From contig CANFHX010000023.1 in the NCBI GenBank assembly GCA_947446865.1, forward strand, positions 1 to 38,229: a stretch of 38,229 nt of DNA. Reading direction: 5' to 3'. Shown here piece by piece: positions 17,067-25,881 of the stretch (the first letter of the stretch is position 1; every line of letters begins with the position of its first letter). A program made the translations under genes and the position numbers. The stretch comes from Flavobacteriaceae bacterium (GTDB lineage Bacteria > Bacteroidota > Bacteroidia > Flavobacteriales > Flavobacteriaceae). The notes under the pieces were generated by a model that had not been told where the DNA came from, did no database searches, and worked only from the letters and a program-made list of their open reading frames with translations.

Positions 17067-19175
17067 TTAACTAATATAGTTCCAAATGTTCTTTTTGGCA
17101 CTCATTTCAATGAAAATTTCTCTCATTTTTTGATGCTCGGGCTTGGTCATTGAAGCATCCTCTTTCAAGAGTTTTAATGCGTATTCTCTTGCCAACATTA
17201 GAATATCACGATCTTTTACCAAATCGGCAATTTGCAAATTCAAAACGCCACTTTGTTGTTTTCCCATAATGTCGCCAGGACCTCGGAGTTTAAGATCGAC
17301 CTCAGCAATTTCAAATCCGTCGTTGGTTTTACACATCGTTTCAATGCGGGTTTTGCTATCGTTCCCCAATTTGAATCCTGTCATTAAAATGCAATAACTT
17401 TGTTCGGCGCCACGACCCACACGACCTCGCAATTGGTGTAGTTGCGATAACCCAAAACGTTCAGTGCTTTCAATCACCATCACACTTGCATTGGGCACAT
17501 TAACGCCAACTTCAATCACCGTTGTGGCTACCATAATATTAGTTTTTCCAGCAACAAAGCGTTGCATTTCGGCTTCTTTTTCGGCAGGTTTCATTTGCCC
17601 ATGAACAATTGAAATGCTGTATTGCGGCAACGGAAAATCACGGGAAATGCTTTCGTAACCGTCCATTAAATCTTTATAATCTTGGGTGGCACTTTCGTTA
17701 ATTAACGGATAAACGATATAAATCTGTCTTCCTTTGGCGATTTCGTCCTTAAGAAATTTCCAAACTTTTAATCGGTTCGAATCAAATCGATGCACGGTTT
17801 GAATGGCTTTTCTGCCTGGAGGCAATTCATCTATAACTGAGATATCTAAATCGCCATACAAACTCATGGCTAAAGTTCGCGGAATAGGCGTTGCGGTCAT
17901 AACTAAAACATGTGGCGGAATATCGTTTTTCTTCCACAATTTAGAGCGTTGTTCTACACCAAAACGATGTTGTTCGTCAATTACGGCTAGGCCTAAATTT
18001 TGAAATTTCACTTTATCTTCTAGTAAAGCATGGGTACCAATTAGAATATCTAAGGTTCCGTTTTCAAGGGCTTCGTGAATGATTTTTCGTTCGGAAGTTT
18101 TAGTGGAACCCGTGAGTAGTTTTATGCTGATATTTAGATCTTTAGCAAGTTCCGATAAACCTATAAAATGTTGGTTGGCTAAGATTTCGGTTGGTGCCAT
18201 TAAGCAACTTTGAAAGCCATTATCTTTTGCCAAAAGCATGCACATTAGCGCCACAATAGTTTTTCCAGATCCAACATCGCCTTGCAATAAACGATTCATT
18301 TGGGCATTGCTACCCATGTCGTTCCGTATTTCTTTGATTACTCTTTTTTGCGCATTGGTCAATTCAAAAGGCAAATGATTGTTATAAAAATCAGTAAAAT
18401 TATCACCCACTATATCAAAGGGATGTCCTTTAATTTTATGTTTTCGAATGAGATTTTTTGTAATTAATTGCAATTGAATAAAGAACAATTCTTCAAATTT
18501 CAATCGGAATTGCGCTTTCATCAAAAGTTCTTGACTTTTAGGAAAATGAATATTAAACATCGCCTCATTCTTAGGAATAAGTTTTAATTGTTCCATCAAA
18601 TAAATAGGCAAGGTTTCAATAAACTGCCCTTTTATTTCCAGAAACAATTGCTGCATGGCTTTGTTAATTACCTTATTGGTAACCCCTCTTTGGGTTAGTT
18701 TTTCGGTGCTTGGATAAACGGGTTGCATGGCACTTCGCAAACTGGCTTTATGTTCTTCCAGCAATTCCATTTCGGGATGCGCCATAGAATATTGCGCTCC
18801 ATAATTAGTGGTTTTCCCAAAGATTACATACACTTCGTTGAGTTTTAAACTTTCCCGAATCCATTTTACGCCTTGAAACCAAGTAAGTTCTATTTGTCCG
18901 GTTTCATCAGTAAATGAAGCTACTAATCGTTTTTGGTTTTTACCAAATTCCACGGTTTTAACGTGTATAATTTTACCAATAATTTGAACTTCGGCAGTAG
19001 AATTTTGAAGTTCATTAATTTTATAATACCGTGTTCGGTCGATATATCGATTGGGAAACAAATTCATCAAATCGCCATACCTATGGATATTGAGTTCCTT
19101 GCGAAGTAATTCCCCTCGCGAAGGACCAATTCCTTTTAGATATTCTATGGGAGTTTGAAGAAGTTTGTTTGACAT
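17067..19175 (-). CDS. recG: ATP-dependent DNA helicase RecG
   Basis: A 702-residue helicase that remodels stalled replication forks and branched DNA intermediates. An N-terminal wedge/OB domain (residues ~60-130, AEVQIIGKIIHV...FTDETGQIELTWF) precedes the superfamily 2 motor: Walker A GDVGSGKT at 299-306, DEQH box at 400-403, TATPIPRT near 430, and in the second motor domain ATTVIEVGVNVPNA and QLRGRVGRG. It ends with the RecG region LKLRGPGDIMGKQQSG. Length is right for the family. A bestrophin gene follows closely. Its upstream gap to the GH3 gene is purine/pyrimidine-skewed. Confidence 0.97.
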   Translation of the reverse strand: MSNKLLQTPIEYLKGIGPSRGELLRKELNIHRYGDLMNLFPNRYIDRTRYYKINELQNSTAEVQIIGKIIHVKTVEFGKNQKRLVASFTDETGQIELTWFQGVKWIRESLKLNEVYVIFGKTTNYGAQYSMAHPEMELLEEHKASLRSAMQPVYPSTEKLTQRGVTNKVINKAMQQLFLEIKGQFIETLPIYLMEQLKLIPKNEAMFNIHFPKSQELLMKAQFRLKFEELFFIQLQLITKNLIRKHKIKGHPFDIVGDNFTDFYNNHLPFELTNAQKRVIKEIRNDMGSNAQMNRLLQGDVGSGKTIVALMCMLLAKDNGFQSCLMAPTEILANQHFIGLSELAKDLNISIKLLTGSTKTSERKIIHEALENGTLDILIGTHALLEDKVKFQNLGLAVIDEQHRFGVEQRSKLWKKNDIPPHVLVMTATPIPRTLAMSLYGDLDISVIDELPPGRKAIQTVHRFDSNRLKVWKFLKDEIAKGRQIYIVYPLINESATQDYKDLMDGYESISRDFPLPQYSISIVHGQMKPAEKEAEMQRFVAGKTNIMVATTVIEVGVNVPNASVMVIESTERFGLSQLHQLRGRVGRGAEQSYCILMTGFKLGNDSKTRIETMCKTNDGFEIAEVDLKLRGPGDIMGKQQSGVLNLQIADLVKDRDILMLAREYALKLLKEDASMTKPEHQKMREIFIEMSAKKNIWNYIS

Positions 19176-19402
19176 TTTTTATAATAGAGGATAGGAGATA
19201 GAGAATAGAATATAGATGTTAGAAAATAGATGAAAGAAAATAGAGATACATTATCTTATTACTTTTATTCTTTTTCTGTATTCTTTTCTCTATATTCTTT
19301 TCAAAAGCGAATATAAGATTTTATTGGGAAATTTGAAAACGCTTCATTTTAAAAAAAACTTTTAGGATTTTCAAATGATAGATCAAATATTAAATATCTC
19401 GT
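19176..19402. other. Low-complexity gap between recG and GH3 genes
   Basis: No gene is seen. 19190-19250 is a purine-rich tract of repeated GATAGA/GAATAGA/GAAAATAGA units on the plus strand, and 19260-19305 is a pyrimidine-rich tract of TTCTTTTTCT-like units, so the two can pair imperfectly. A 9-bp inverted repeat (ATTTGAAAA 19331-19339, TTTTCAAAT 19368-19376) follows and might act at the 3' end of the GH3 transcript, but it has no clear T run. Confidence 0.5.
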
Positions 19403-21625
19403 TTATTTAATCAATTCAAAACTGCTTTTTAAACGAATATCTTCAGAAGAAGAACCAATCATTAAATTAAAATCTCCTGGTTCTGAATTGAATTCTAACT
19501 TTTCATTGTAAAAAGACAACTTTTGGTTATCAATAATGAACTTAATAGTTTTGGTTTCTCCAACACCTAATTTTAGTTTTTGGAAATCTTTTAATTCTAT
19601 AATTGGTCGAATTAAGGTTGCAAATTTATCTTGAAGATACAACTGCACTACTTCTTCACCAGCATATTTCCCTATATTAGTAAGGTCTAATGTGACTTCT
19701 ATAGTTTCACTGGTTTTCATTTTTGTTTTAGATAATTTCAAATTCGAATAATTGAAAGTAGTATAACTTAATCCATATCCGAAAGGAAATTTTGGCGTAT
19801 TTGGCAAATCAATGTAGCTGGATTTATACAATTTTTCTTCATTAATTGAAGGTCTTCCTGTATTGAAATGATTATAATAAATTGGAATTTGTCCTTCTTC
19901 GCGTGGGAAAGTCATTGGTAATTTCCCCGATGGATTATAATCTCCAAAAAGCACATCTGCAATTGCATTTCCGGCTTCCGATCCTAACCACCAAGTATAG
20001 ACTATGGTTGGCATATTATCGGCAGTCCAATTAAAAATTAATGGGCGGCCCGCATTAATAAGAACTACAATTGGTTTTCCTGTTTTTTGCAATTCTTTAA
20101 TTAAATCTTCTTGAACACCTGGCAAGTGAATATTACTTCTGCTTTTAGATTCTCCACTCATATTGTATCGTTCTCCGATGCTCACAATTACCACATCCGA
20201 TTGGTTGGCAATGTCAATAGCTTCTTGAAAACCTGCTTTATTAGTTCCTTCAATATCACATCCTTTTGCGTAAAGCAACTTAGCAGTTTTACCTACTTTA
20301 TTTTCCAAACCTTCCCATTGCGAAACGATGTAAGTAGAATCGACTTCTTTTAAATTTACTGCCCAAAAACCATGATTAATTCGTTTTGGTTTCACCATAG
20401 GTCCGATAAAAGCTATGGTTTTGGTTTCTTTGGAAAGCGGTAAAATGTTTCTTTCATTTTTTAATAAAACAATACTTTTTGCTGCAATTTCTCTTGCGAT
20501 TTTGGTATGTTCTGGATTGTTTATTGCAGCATCTTGGCGTTCTTGATTGCAATATCTAAAAGGATCATCAAACAAGCCTAATTCAAATTTCTTGCGAAGA
20601 ATACGTTTTACAGCATCATCAATTGTTGCTATTGGCACTCTTTTGTCTTTTACTAATTGTGCTAAATTGTTACGATACGAGTTGCTTTCCATATCCATAT
20701 CCGAACCTGCCATAATTGCAGAATAAGCCGCTTCTGTATCATTTTTTGAATAACCGTGCGTAACCAGTTCACCAATAGAACCCCAATCGGAAACTACAAA
20801 TCCTTTAAAATTCCACTTTCCTTTTAATATGTCTCTTTGGAGGTATTTGTGTGCTGTTGCTGGAATTCCGTTAATGTCGTTAAAGGCATTCATAAAGGTA
20901 GCAGCACCTGCATCTAAGGCTGCTTTAAAAGGAGGTAAGTATACTTCCCAAAGCATTCGATTGCTAATGTCAACAGAATTGTATTCTCTGCCACCAGTCA
21001 CAGCTCCATAAGCGGCAAAATGTTTAGTACATGCCATAACGGAATTCAAATCGCCTAATTTTCCTTGAAAACCTTTTATACGTGCAAAAGCAATTTTTGA
21101 ACCTAAATAAGTATCTTCTCCAGCACCTTCCATAACTCTTCCCCAACGTGGATCGCGAGAAATATCTACCATAGGCGCAAATGTCCAATGAATTCCACTT
21201 GCCGATGCTTCGGTTGCGGCAATTCTAGCAGATTGTTCCATTGCTTGTAAATCCCAAGAAGCGGCTTCGGCTAACGGAATTGGGAAGGTTGTTTTATATC
21301 CGTGAATAACATCTAAAGCAAATAACAATGGAATTTTTAATCGCGATTGCATTGCTAATTCTTGGTATTTTCTAGTTCTATCTGCTCCATTAACATTAAG
21401 CATCGAACCTAGTAAACCGCCTTTGATTTCTCTTTCCTTATTCGGATTTACTACTAATGGCCCTGTAGGATTGGCATCGTTAGTGTATTGATTTAGTTGT
21501 CCTATTTTTTCTTCTAAAGTCATTTTATTTAATAACTCAGTGACTTTTTGGTCGATGGTTTTTGTTTGAGAAAAACCTAAAAAGTTCACAAATAGTAGGA
21601 TAAAGGGGAAGGATATTTTTTTCAT
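19403..21625 (-). CDS. bglX: GH3 beta-glucosidase (BglX-like)
   Basis: A 740-residue periplasmic glycosidase that removes glucose from the non-reducing ends of beta-gluco-oligosaccharides. Signal peptide residues 1-20 (MKKISFPFILLFVNFLGFSQ) lacks a lipobox. The N-terminal TIM barrel carries FAPMVDISRDPRWGRVMEG, KHFAAYGA and the nucleophile Asp280 in GFVVSDWGS; the C-terminal alpha/beta domain starts near SIVLLKNERNILPL and a fibronectin III-like domain ends the protein (AGEEVVQLYLQD ... PGDFNLMIGSSS). Last gene of the PUL's minus-strand series; a hairpin separates it from the GH30 gene, so its level may be set separately. Linkage preference (beta-1,3, 1,4 or 1,6) cannot be read directly. Confidence 0.93.
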   Translation of the reverse strand: MKKISFPFILLFVNFLGFSQTKTIDQKVTELLNKMTLEEKIGQLNQYTNDANPTGPLVVNPNKEREIKGGLLGSMLNVNGADRTRKYQELAMQSRLKIPLLFALDVIHGYKTTFPIPLAEAASWDLQAMEQSARIAATEASASGIHWTFAPMVDISRDPRWGRVMEGAGEDTYLGSKIAFARIKGFQGKLGDLNSVMACTKHFAAYGAVTGGREYNSVDISNRMLWEVYLPPFKAALDAGAATFMNAFNDINGIPATAHKYLQRDILKGKWNFKGFVVSDWGSIGELVTHGYSKNDTEAAYSAIMAGSDMDMESNSYRNNLAQLVKDKRVPIATIDDAVKRILRKKFELGLFDDPFRYCNQERQDAAINNPEHTKIAREIAAKSIVLLKNERNILPLSKETKTIAFIGPMVKPKRINHGFWAVNLKEVDSTYIVSQWEGLENKVGKTAKLLYAKGCDIEGTNKAGFQEAIDIANQSDVVIVSIGERYNMSGESKSRSNIHLPGVQEDLIKELQKTGKPIVVLINAGRPLIFNWTADNMPTIVYTWWLGSEAGNAIADVLFGDYNPSGKLPMTFPREEGQIPIYYNHFNTGRPSINEEKLYKSSYIDLPNTPKFPFGYGLSYTTFNYSNLKLSKTKMKTSETIEVTLDLTNIGKYAGEEVVQLYLQDKFATLIRPIIELKDFQKLKLGVGETKTIKFIIDNQKLSFYNEKLEFNSEPGDFNLMIGSSSEDIRLKSSFELIK

Positions 21626-21641
21626 TATTTTTTCTTAAAAT

Positions 21642-21674
21642 AAAACCTATACAAATTTAAGCTGTATAGGTTTT
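21642..21674 (-). terminator. Hairpin between GH30 and GH3 genes
   Basis: A perfect 11-bp stem (AAAACCTATAC / GTATAGGTTTT) with an 11-base loop. On the minus strand it lies after the GH30 stop and ends 16 bases before the GH3 ATG, followed by TTTTATTTTAAG. It is a moderate terminator or an RNA-stability/processing element that tunes GH3 expression. Confidence 0.5.
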
Positions 21675-21697
21675 GCAAAAATATATTTTTATTTGAT

Positions 21698-23158
21698 TTA
21701 ATAGATTAAAGTTTGAATTGCGTGAGGCAAAATTGTTATTTCGGTTGCTGTTATTCCGATGCAAAGATAATAGGTTATTTTTATATTACTTTGATTCATT
21801 ACTATGGTAACTACTTTCCCATCTGGATTTTGAAAGGATGTAGTTAATAATTGACTTCTGCTGGCAACACTGCTAATTCTTTTGGCTCCTTTAGTTATGA
21901 ATTTTGAAAAATGCCCGATGAAATAATAGGAGGGAGTGTAAATTAATTTTCCTGTTGCTAAATCTCCATGAATAGGAGCAAAGCAGAAATTCCCCACATG
22001 ATTTGGACCGCCATTTTGGTCTAGAAGAATATTCCAATCGGTCCAACCTACCGTTCCGTTATTGAAATCATTTATCATGGATTTTCCATAACGTTCTCCA
22101 TTTTTCCAAAGTTGGTAGTTATTGGAATTAAAACTCTCCACACAACCTTCTGTAAACAAAAGGTTTTTAGATGGAAACATAGCATTAACTTTCCCAACAT
22201 TGTCATACATCATTTCACCACCGCTCCAGTTTTCATACCAATGGAAACCAATTCCCCATACGTATTTACTAGCTTCTTTGTCCGACAAAATGGTGCTAAC
22301 TCGTTGCGAAATTAAATCGCGATTGTGGTCCCAAATGGTTATTTTTTTATCTCCAAGTCCTGCTTTAGCAAGAGTTGGACCAAGATAATTTTTAAGAAAA
22401 TCTCTTTCTTCTTCTGCAGAAAAAATACAAGATTCCCAACGTTGTTTAGCCATTGGTTCATTTTGGATGGTCAATCCCCAAACAGGGATTCCTTCTTTTT
22501 GCAACGCATTAATGTATTTTACATAGTAATTCGCCCACGATTGATGAAACTCGGGAAGTAGTTTTCCACCTTGAAGTTTACTATTGTTATCTTTCATAAA
22601 AGCGGGTGGCGACCATGGACTTATAAATAAATTAGCGTTCTTTCCAATAGTTTCTATTGCTTTTTTAATTAACGGAATTTTGAATTTTTTGTCGTGTTCA
22701 ATGTTGAAAGAATTCAAACTTTTATCTCCTTCAGTAATATAATCATACATATCCGAACTGAAATCGCAACTGCTCATGTTGGTTCTTATAAGTGAATATC
22801 CAATTCCTTTATCCTTACTATAATAGGCATTAATAAATTCGGTTTGGTTTTCAGGAGATAATTTTGCAAAAACTTCGGCACTTGCATCTGTTATTGCACC
22901 ACCTATCCCTAGGTAGGTTTGGAATTTTTTATTGGGATTCACAAAAACACAAACTTGAGATTCCGATGGTTGTTTAATTTCTACAAACTTCAAATCGGAA
23001 TTTGTTTTGGATAAACGAAACGAAGTACTATCTGCAGAAGTATAAACTTCAACAGTTTTGTTTTTAGAAGAATAATCTACTGTTAATGATTTGTTTTTCA
23101 TTTGTGAAAAAGCAGTTAACGAAAGTAACAATAAAGAAAAAAGTACAAATTTATTCAT
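21698..23158 (-). CDS. GH30 family glycosidase, soluble secreted form
   Basis: A 486-residue GH30 enzyme, (beta/alpha)8 barrel plus beta-sandwich, of the glucosylceramidase/endo-beta-1,6-glucanase fold. Signal peptide residues 1-19 (MNKFVLFSLLLLSLTAFSQ). Acid/base Glu234 lies in TIQNEP and nucleophile Glu337 in LLFTEG; other family marks are GIGGAITDASAEVF, SYSLIRTNMSSCDFS and FISPWSPPAFMK. The C-terminal beta-sandwich ends HAIQTLIY, normal for the family. The frame is open from 23233, inside the previous gene, but ATG 23158 gives the signal peptide and lies 16 bases after that gene's stop. Subfamily GH30_3 (beta-1,6-glucan) is likely from context. Confidence 0.9.
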   Translation of the reverse strand: MNKFVLFSLLLLSLTAFSQMKNKSLTVDYSSKNKTVEVYTSADSTSFRLSKTNSDLKFVEIKQPSESQVCVFVNPNKKFQTYLGIGGAITDASAEVFAKLSPENQTEFINAYYSKDKGIGYSLIRTNMSSCDFSSDMYDYITEGDKSLNSFNIEHDKKFKIPLIKKAIETIGKNANLFISPWSPPAFMKDNNSKLQGGKLLPEFHQSWANYYVKYINALQKEGIPVWGLTIQNEPMAKQRWESCIFSAEEERDFLKNYLGPTLAKAGLGDKKITIWDHNRDLISQRVSTILSDKEASKYVWGIGFHWYENWSGGEMMYDNVGKVNAMFPSKNLLFTEGCVESFNSNNYQLWKNGERYGKSMINDFNNGTVGWTDWNILLDQNGGPNHVGNFCFAPIHGDLATGKLIYTPSYYFIGHFSKFITKGAKRISSVASRSQLLTTSFQNPDGKVVTIVMNQSNIKITYYLCIGITATEITILPHAIQTLIY

Positions 23159-23174
23159 TTTATTTTTATATAAT

Positions 23175-24917
23175 TTACCAAATATAGGTACCCACAGCTC
23201 CTGCATCAATTGAAGTAGTAACCCATTGGCCATTAATTTTTATATTAAACGTTTCAGTAGTATTCCCATCATTTTCAACAATAAGAACTTTTTTACCTAA
23301 AGGTGTTTTAAAAGCTACATTACTTAAATTCCCAATCAAGTTGGAAGCAATGCGGATAGATCCATTAGGTACAAATTTAGAAGCTTGTGCAATATTATAA
23401 TAGGCTACATTTCTTGTAAAATTAGAACTGTTGTTAATAGTGATTGCTCCTTTACATTGGCTACATCCACCAGAGGTGTGAGGATTAAAAGAACTATCGT
23501 TTGCTAAATTCCATTCTAATGCATTAACGCTCCAATTTCTCATAGAACCAATGATAACATTTTTCACATGCCATTTTAAATCGGTTGCAAAATCACCTGT
23601 GGAAGAAGTCCATTGTTCCGTAAAATATATTTTTTTATTAGGAAAAGCATCATGAACAGAAGAAAGAGCACTAATGTCTCCACCGTATAAGTGAAATGCG
23701 GATCCATCAACATAGGGATATGCAAGAGCGTCATTTAATATACTAATTGGATAACTAGGTACGTCACAATTGTGGTCGTAAGTCACAATTTTAGTATTTA
23801 AGTTTGCGGTTTGAAAAGCTAATCCTAATTTTTTAACAAAACTAGTTTGTTGAATAGCAGACATTGTCATACTTGGATTATTATAAGGATTTAAAGGCTC
23901 ATTTTGAGGGCAAATGGCATCAATTGTAATTCCCTCAGCTTGCATTCCTTGAATGTATTTCACAAAGTAGGTTGCGTAAGAATTATAATAAGCCGTAAAC
24001 AAACTACTGCCAACAGAGGTATAACTTTCTTTCATCCATTTAGGGGCAGACCATGGAACCGCCATGATTTTTATGTTAGGATTAATTAATAAGATTTCTT
24101 TAAGCATAAGAATTAAAGCAGCATCTGGAGCTAGACTAAAATTGACCTGTCCAGTATCCGATTGTCCTTGGGGTAAGTCATTATACGAAAAAACGGTAGA
24201 GTTCAAATCGGATGCGCCTATACTTATTCTTAAATAACTTATAGAAATGGAGTTTGCAGAATTGCCAAAAAGTTCTTGCAATAATTCTTGTTTTTTGGAA
24301 GTATTTAAACTGTTTATTACATCCACACTTCCACCAGTTAAAGTATATCCAAAACCATCTATAGTTTGGAACGTTTGGCTTTCATCTACTTCAATGGTTT
24401 GAAAAGAGTTGGTGGTAGTTCCAAATAATTGAATTGTATTTTGTTTTTGAAGCAAAACAGATTGATTTCCTTTTGTCAACCAAATATCCATTTGACTCGC
24501 AACTGTACCATTATCTAAAATAGTTCCAATTGCAACTATCGGAGCTGCATTTGAGGTATTAGTTGATGTTACTGTTCCCGTCAAATTAAAGGTTTCGGTT
24601 TGTTCAGCAATAGAATCATTATTTGTAGGAACATTTACTTGAACTGAAGTTTGCCCTGCAGGAATAGTTTTAGTTGTAGAAGTTGTTGTAAAGTCTAAGG
24701 GCGAAGCAGTGTCTGGTGTAGTTGCAACATTAATGGTGGTTGCAGAATCACTTGCGCTACTTAACGTTATTGTAAAAACCACGTCATTTCCTTCAACAAC
24801 AGGAATAGAAGTAATGCTTACTAGTGGTTTCGCATTGGTTGTACCAGTAGACGAATCATTAGGAGAACAACATTTAGAAAACATTGCACTAACTGTAATA
24901 AGTAGAAAGATCTTCAT
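23175..24917 (-). CDS. Calx-beta domain plus GH30 glycosidase, possible lipoprotein
   Basis: A 580-residue enzyme from ATG 24917 (a longer frame starts at 24938). Residues 1-15 are hydrophobic and are followed by CC and SPNDSS; Cys16 could be lipidated and place it on the cell surface, but the lipobox (FSKC) is poor. Residues ~30-137 are a Calx-beta domain (VEGNDVVFTITLS, PAGQTSVQVNVPTNND, ETFNLTG). The GH30 barrel follows: IDGFGYTLTGGS, LRISIGASDL, VPWSAPKWMK, acid/base Glu340 in CPQNEP, nucleophile Glu434 in IYFTEQ, and a closing beta-sandwich. It differs greatly from the neighbouring GH30, so the pair is not a recent duplication. Likely surface endo-acting glucanase. Confidence 0.88.
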   Translation of the reverse strand: MKIFLLITVSAMFSKCCSPNDSSTGTTNAKPLVSITSIPVVEGNDVVFTITLSSASDSATTINVATTPDTASPLDFTTTSTTKTIPAGQTSVQVNVPTNNDSIAEQTETFNLTGTVTSTNTSNAAPIVAIGTILDNGTVASQMDIWLTKGNQSVLLQKQNTIQLFGTTTNSFQTIEVDESQTFQTIDGFGYTLTGGSVDVINSLNTSKKQELLQELFGNSANSISISYLRISIGASDLNSTVFSYNDLPQGQSDTGQVNFSLAPDAALILMLKEILLINPNIKIMAVPWSAPKWMKESYTSVGSSLFTAYYNSYATYFVKYIQGMQAEGITIDAICPQNEPLNPYNNPSMTMSAIQQTSFVKKLGLAFQTANLNTKIVTYDHNCDVPSYPISILNDALAYPYVDGSAFHLYGGDISALSSVHDAFPNKKIYFTEQWTSSTGDFATDLKWHVKNVIIGSMRNWSVNALEWNLANDSSFNPHTSGGCSQCKGAITINNSSNFTRNVAYYNIAQASKFVPNGSIRIASNLIGNLSNVAFKTPLGKKVLIVENDGNTTETFNIKINGQWVTTSIDAGAVGTYIW

Positions 24918-24940
24918 AATTTTATTTAAAATAATCATAA

Positions 24941-25789
24941 TTAGTTATTTAAATTAACTTCAACATAAACAGGAAGATGATCGGATGGATATCTTAAATC
25001 TTTCGAATCGCTCAATACAGCATATTTTAAAACTTCAAATTTATTGTTTTTTGAAACAAAAACATAATCAATTAATTTTGTAACCGCTTGATCGTGTTTG
25101 AAATTATTAAAAGTGCCCGAAGGACCAAAAGGTTTTTCCTTTGAAATATCTCTACTGTCATTCATTATTTTTTTGAGTTGAATAATTCTATCGGTATCCG
25201 GTTCCGAATTAAAGTCACCCATAAAGAAAACAGGATATTTCTTAGTGTTTAGTAATTCTATTTTAGAGAGAATAAGTTCCATTCCTTTAGTTCTAGCTTC
25301 TTCTCCAACATGGTCTAAGTGGGTATTAAATACCCAAAAAGTAGTTTTTGTTTTTTGATCTTTAAACAAAGCATAGGTGCAAACTCTATTACAAGCAGCA
25401 TCCCATCCTTTGGAAATTTCATTAGGAGTTTCAGATAACCAAAAAGTGCTGGATTCTGAAACAATAAATCGGTCTTTTTTATAATAAATATTAGAGGATT
25501 CTCCTTGTCCTTCACCTTCACGTCCCATGCCAACATTGGCATAGAGTGGAAGTAAAGCGTTGATATCAATTACTTGATTTGGTTTTGCTTCCTGAACGCC
25601 AAAGATGTCGGGTTCATAAAATTGAATTTGTGAGGCAAAAAAGTCTTTACGATGTGTCCAATCATTTTCGCCATCAATTGCAACGTCAAGTCGGATGTTG
25701 TAAGTAATTAATTTGATGTTTTGAGAATAAAAAAGGGAACCCTTTAAAAGAATTAATGCAACTACAATTGTTTTTGAAAATCTGTTCAT
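24941..25789 (-). CDS. Secreted endonuclease/exonuclease/phosphatase-family protein
   Basis: A 282-residue exported protein with signal peptide residues 1-22 (ending FYSQ). It has the complete Mg-dependent EEP motif set: LITYNIRLD (Asn31), GVQEAK (Glu67), NTHLDH (His157), MGDFNSEPD (Asp192, Asn194) and SDHLPV (Asp270, His271). Members cleave phosphodiester or phosphomonoester bonds in nucleic acids, lipids or sugars; the substrate here is not evident. It sits between SusD and the GH30 genes in the PUL, 23 bases before the next start, so it is coexpressed with glycan use. A role in removing a phosphate group from the glycan or in handling extracellular DNA would be inference. Confidence 0.9.
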   Translation of the reverse strand: MNRFSKTIVVALILLKGSLFYSQNIKLITYNIRLDVAIDGENDWTHRKDFFASQIQFYEPDIFGVQEAKPNQVIDINALLPLYANVGMGREGEGQGESSNIYYKKDRFIVSESSTFWLSETPNEISKGWDAACNRVCTYALFKDQKTKTTFWVFNTHLDHVGEEARTKGMELILSKIELLNTKKYPVFFMGDFNSEPDTDRIIQLKKIMNDSRDISKEKPFGPSGTFNNFKHDQAVTKLIDYVFVSKNNKFEVLKYAVLSDSKDLRYPSDHLPVYVEVNLNN

Positions 25790-25811
25790 CTTTTTAAATT
25801 TTTTCTATTGA

Positions 25812-25837
25812 TGCTTCTATTAAAATAAATAGAAGCA
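25812..25837 (-). other. Hairpin between SusD and EEP genes
   Basis: A perfect 10-bp stem (TGCTTCTATT / AATAGAAGCA) with a 6-base loop in the 92-base gap. On the minus strand no T run follows, so it is not a classical terminator; it may be an RNA processing or stabilising site that separates SusCD abundance from enzyme abundance. Confidence 0.5.
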
Positions 25838-25881
25838 AAAATAGAACAAACTAACTATTGAAAAAATTACTAACTTTATTT

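Noticed and set aside
19176..19402. Small RNA or short gene in the purine/pyrimidine tracts
   Set aside because: Low-complexity sequence with no promoter box, no clear terminator and no open frame that stands out.
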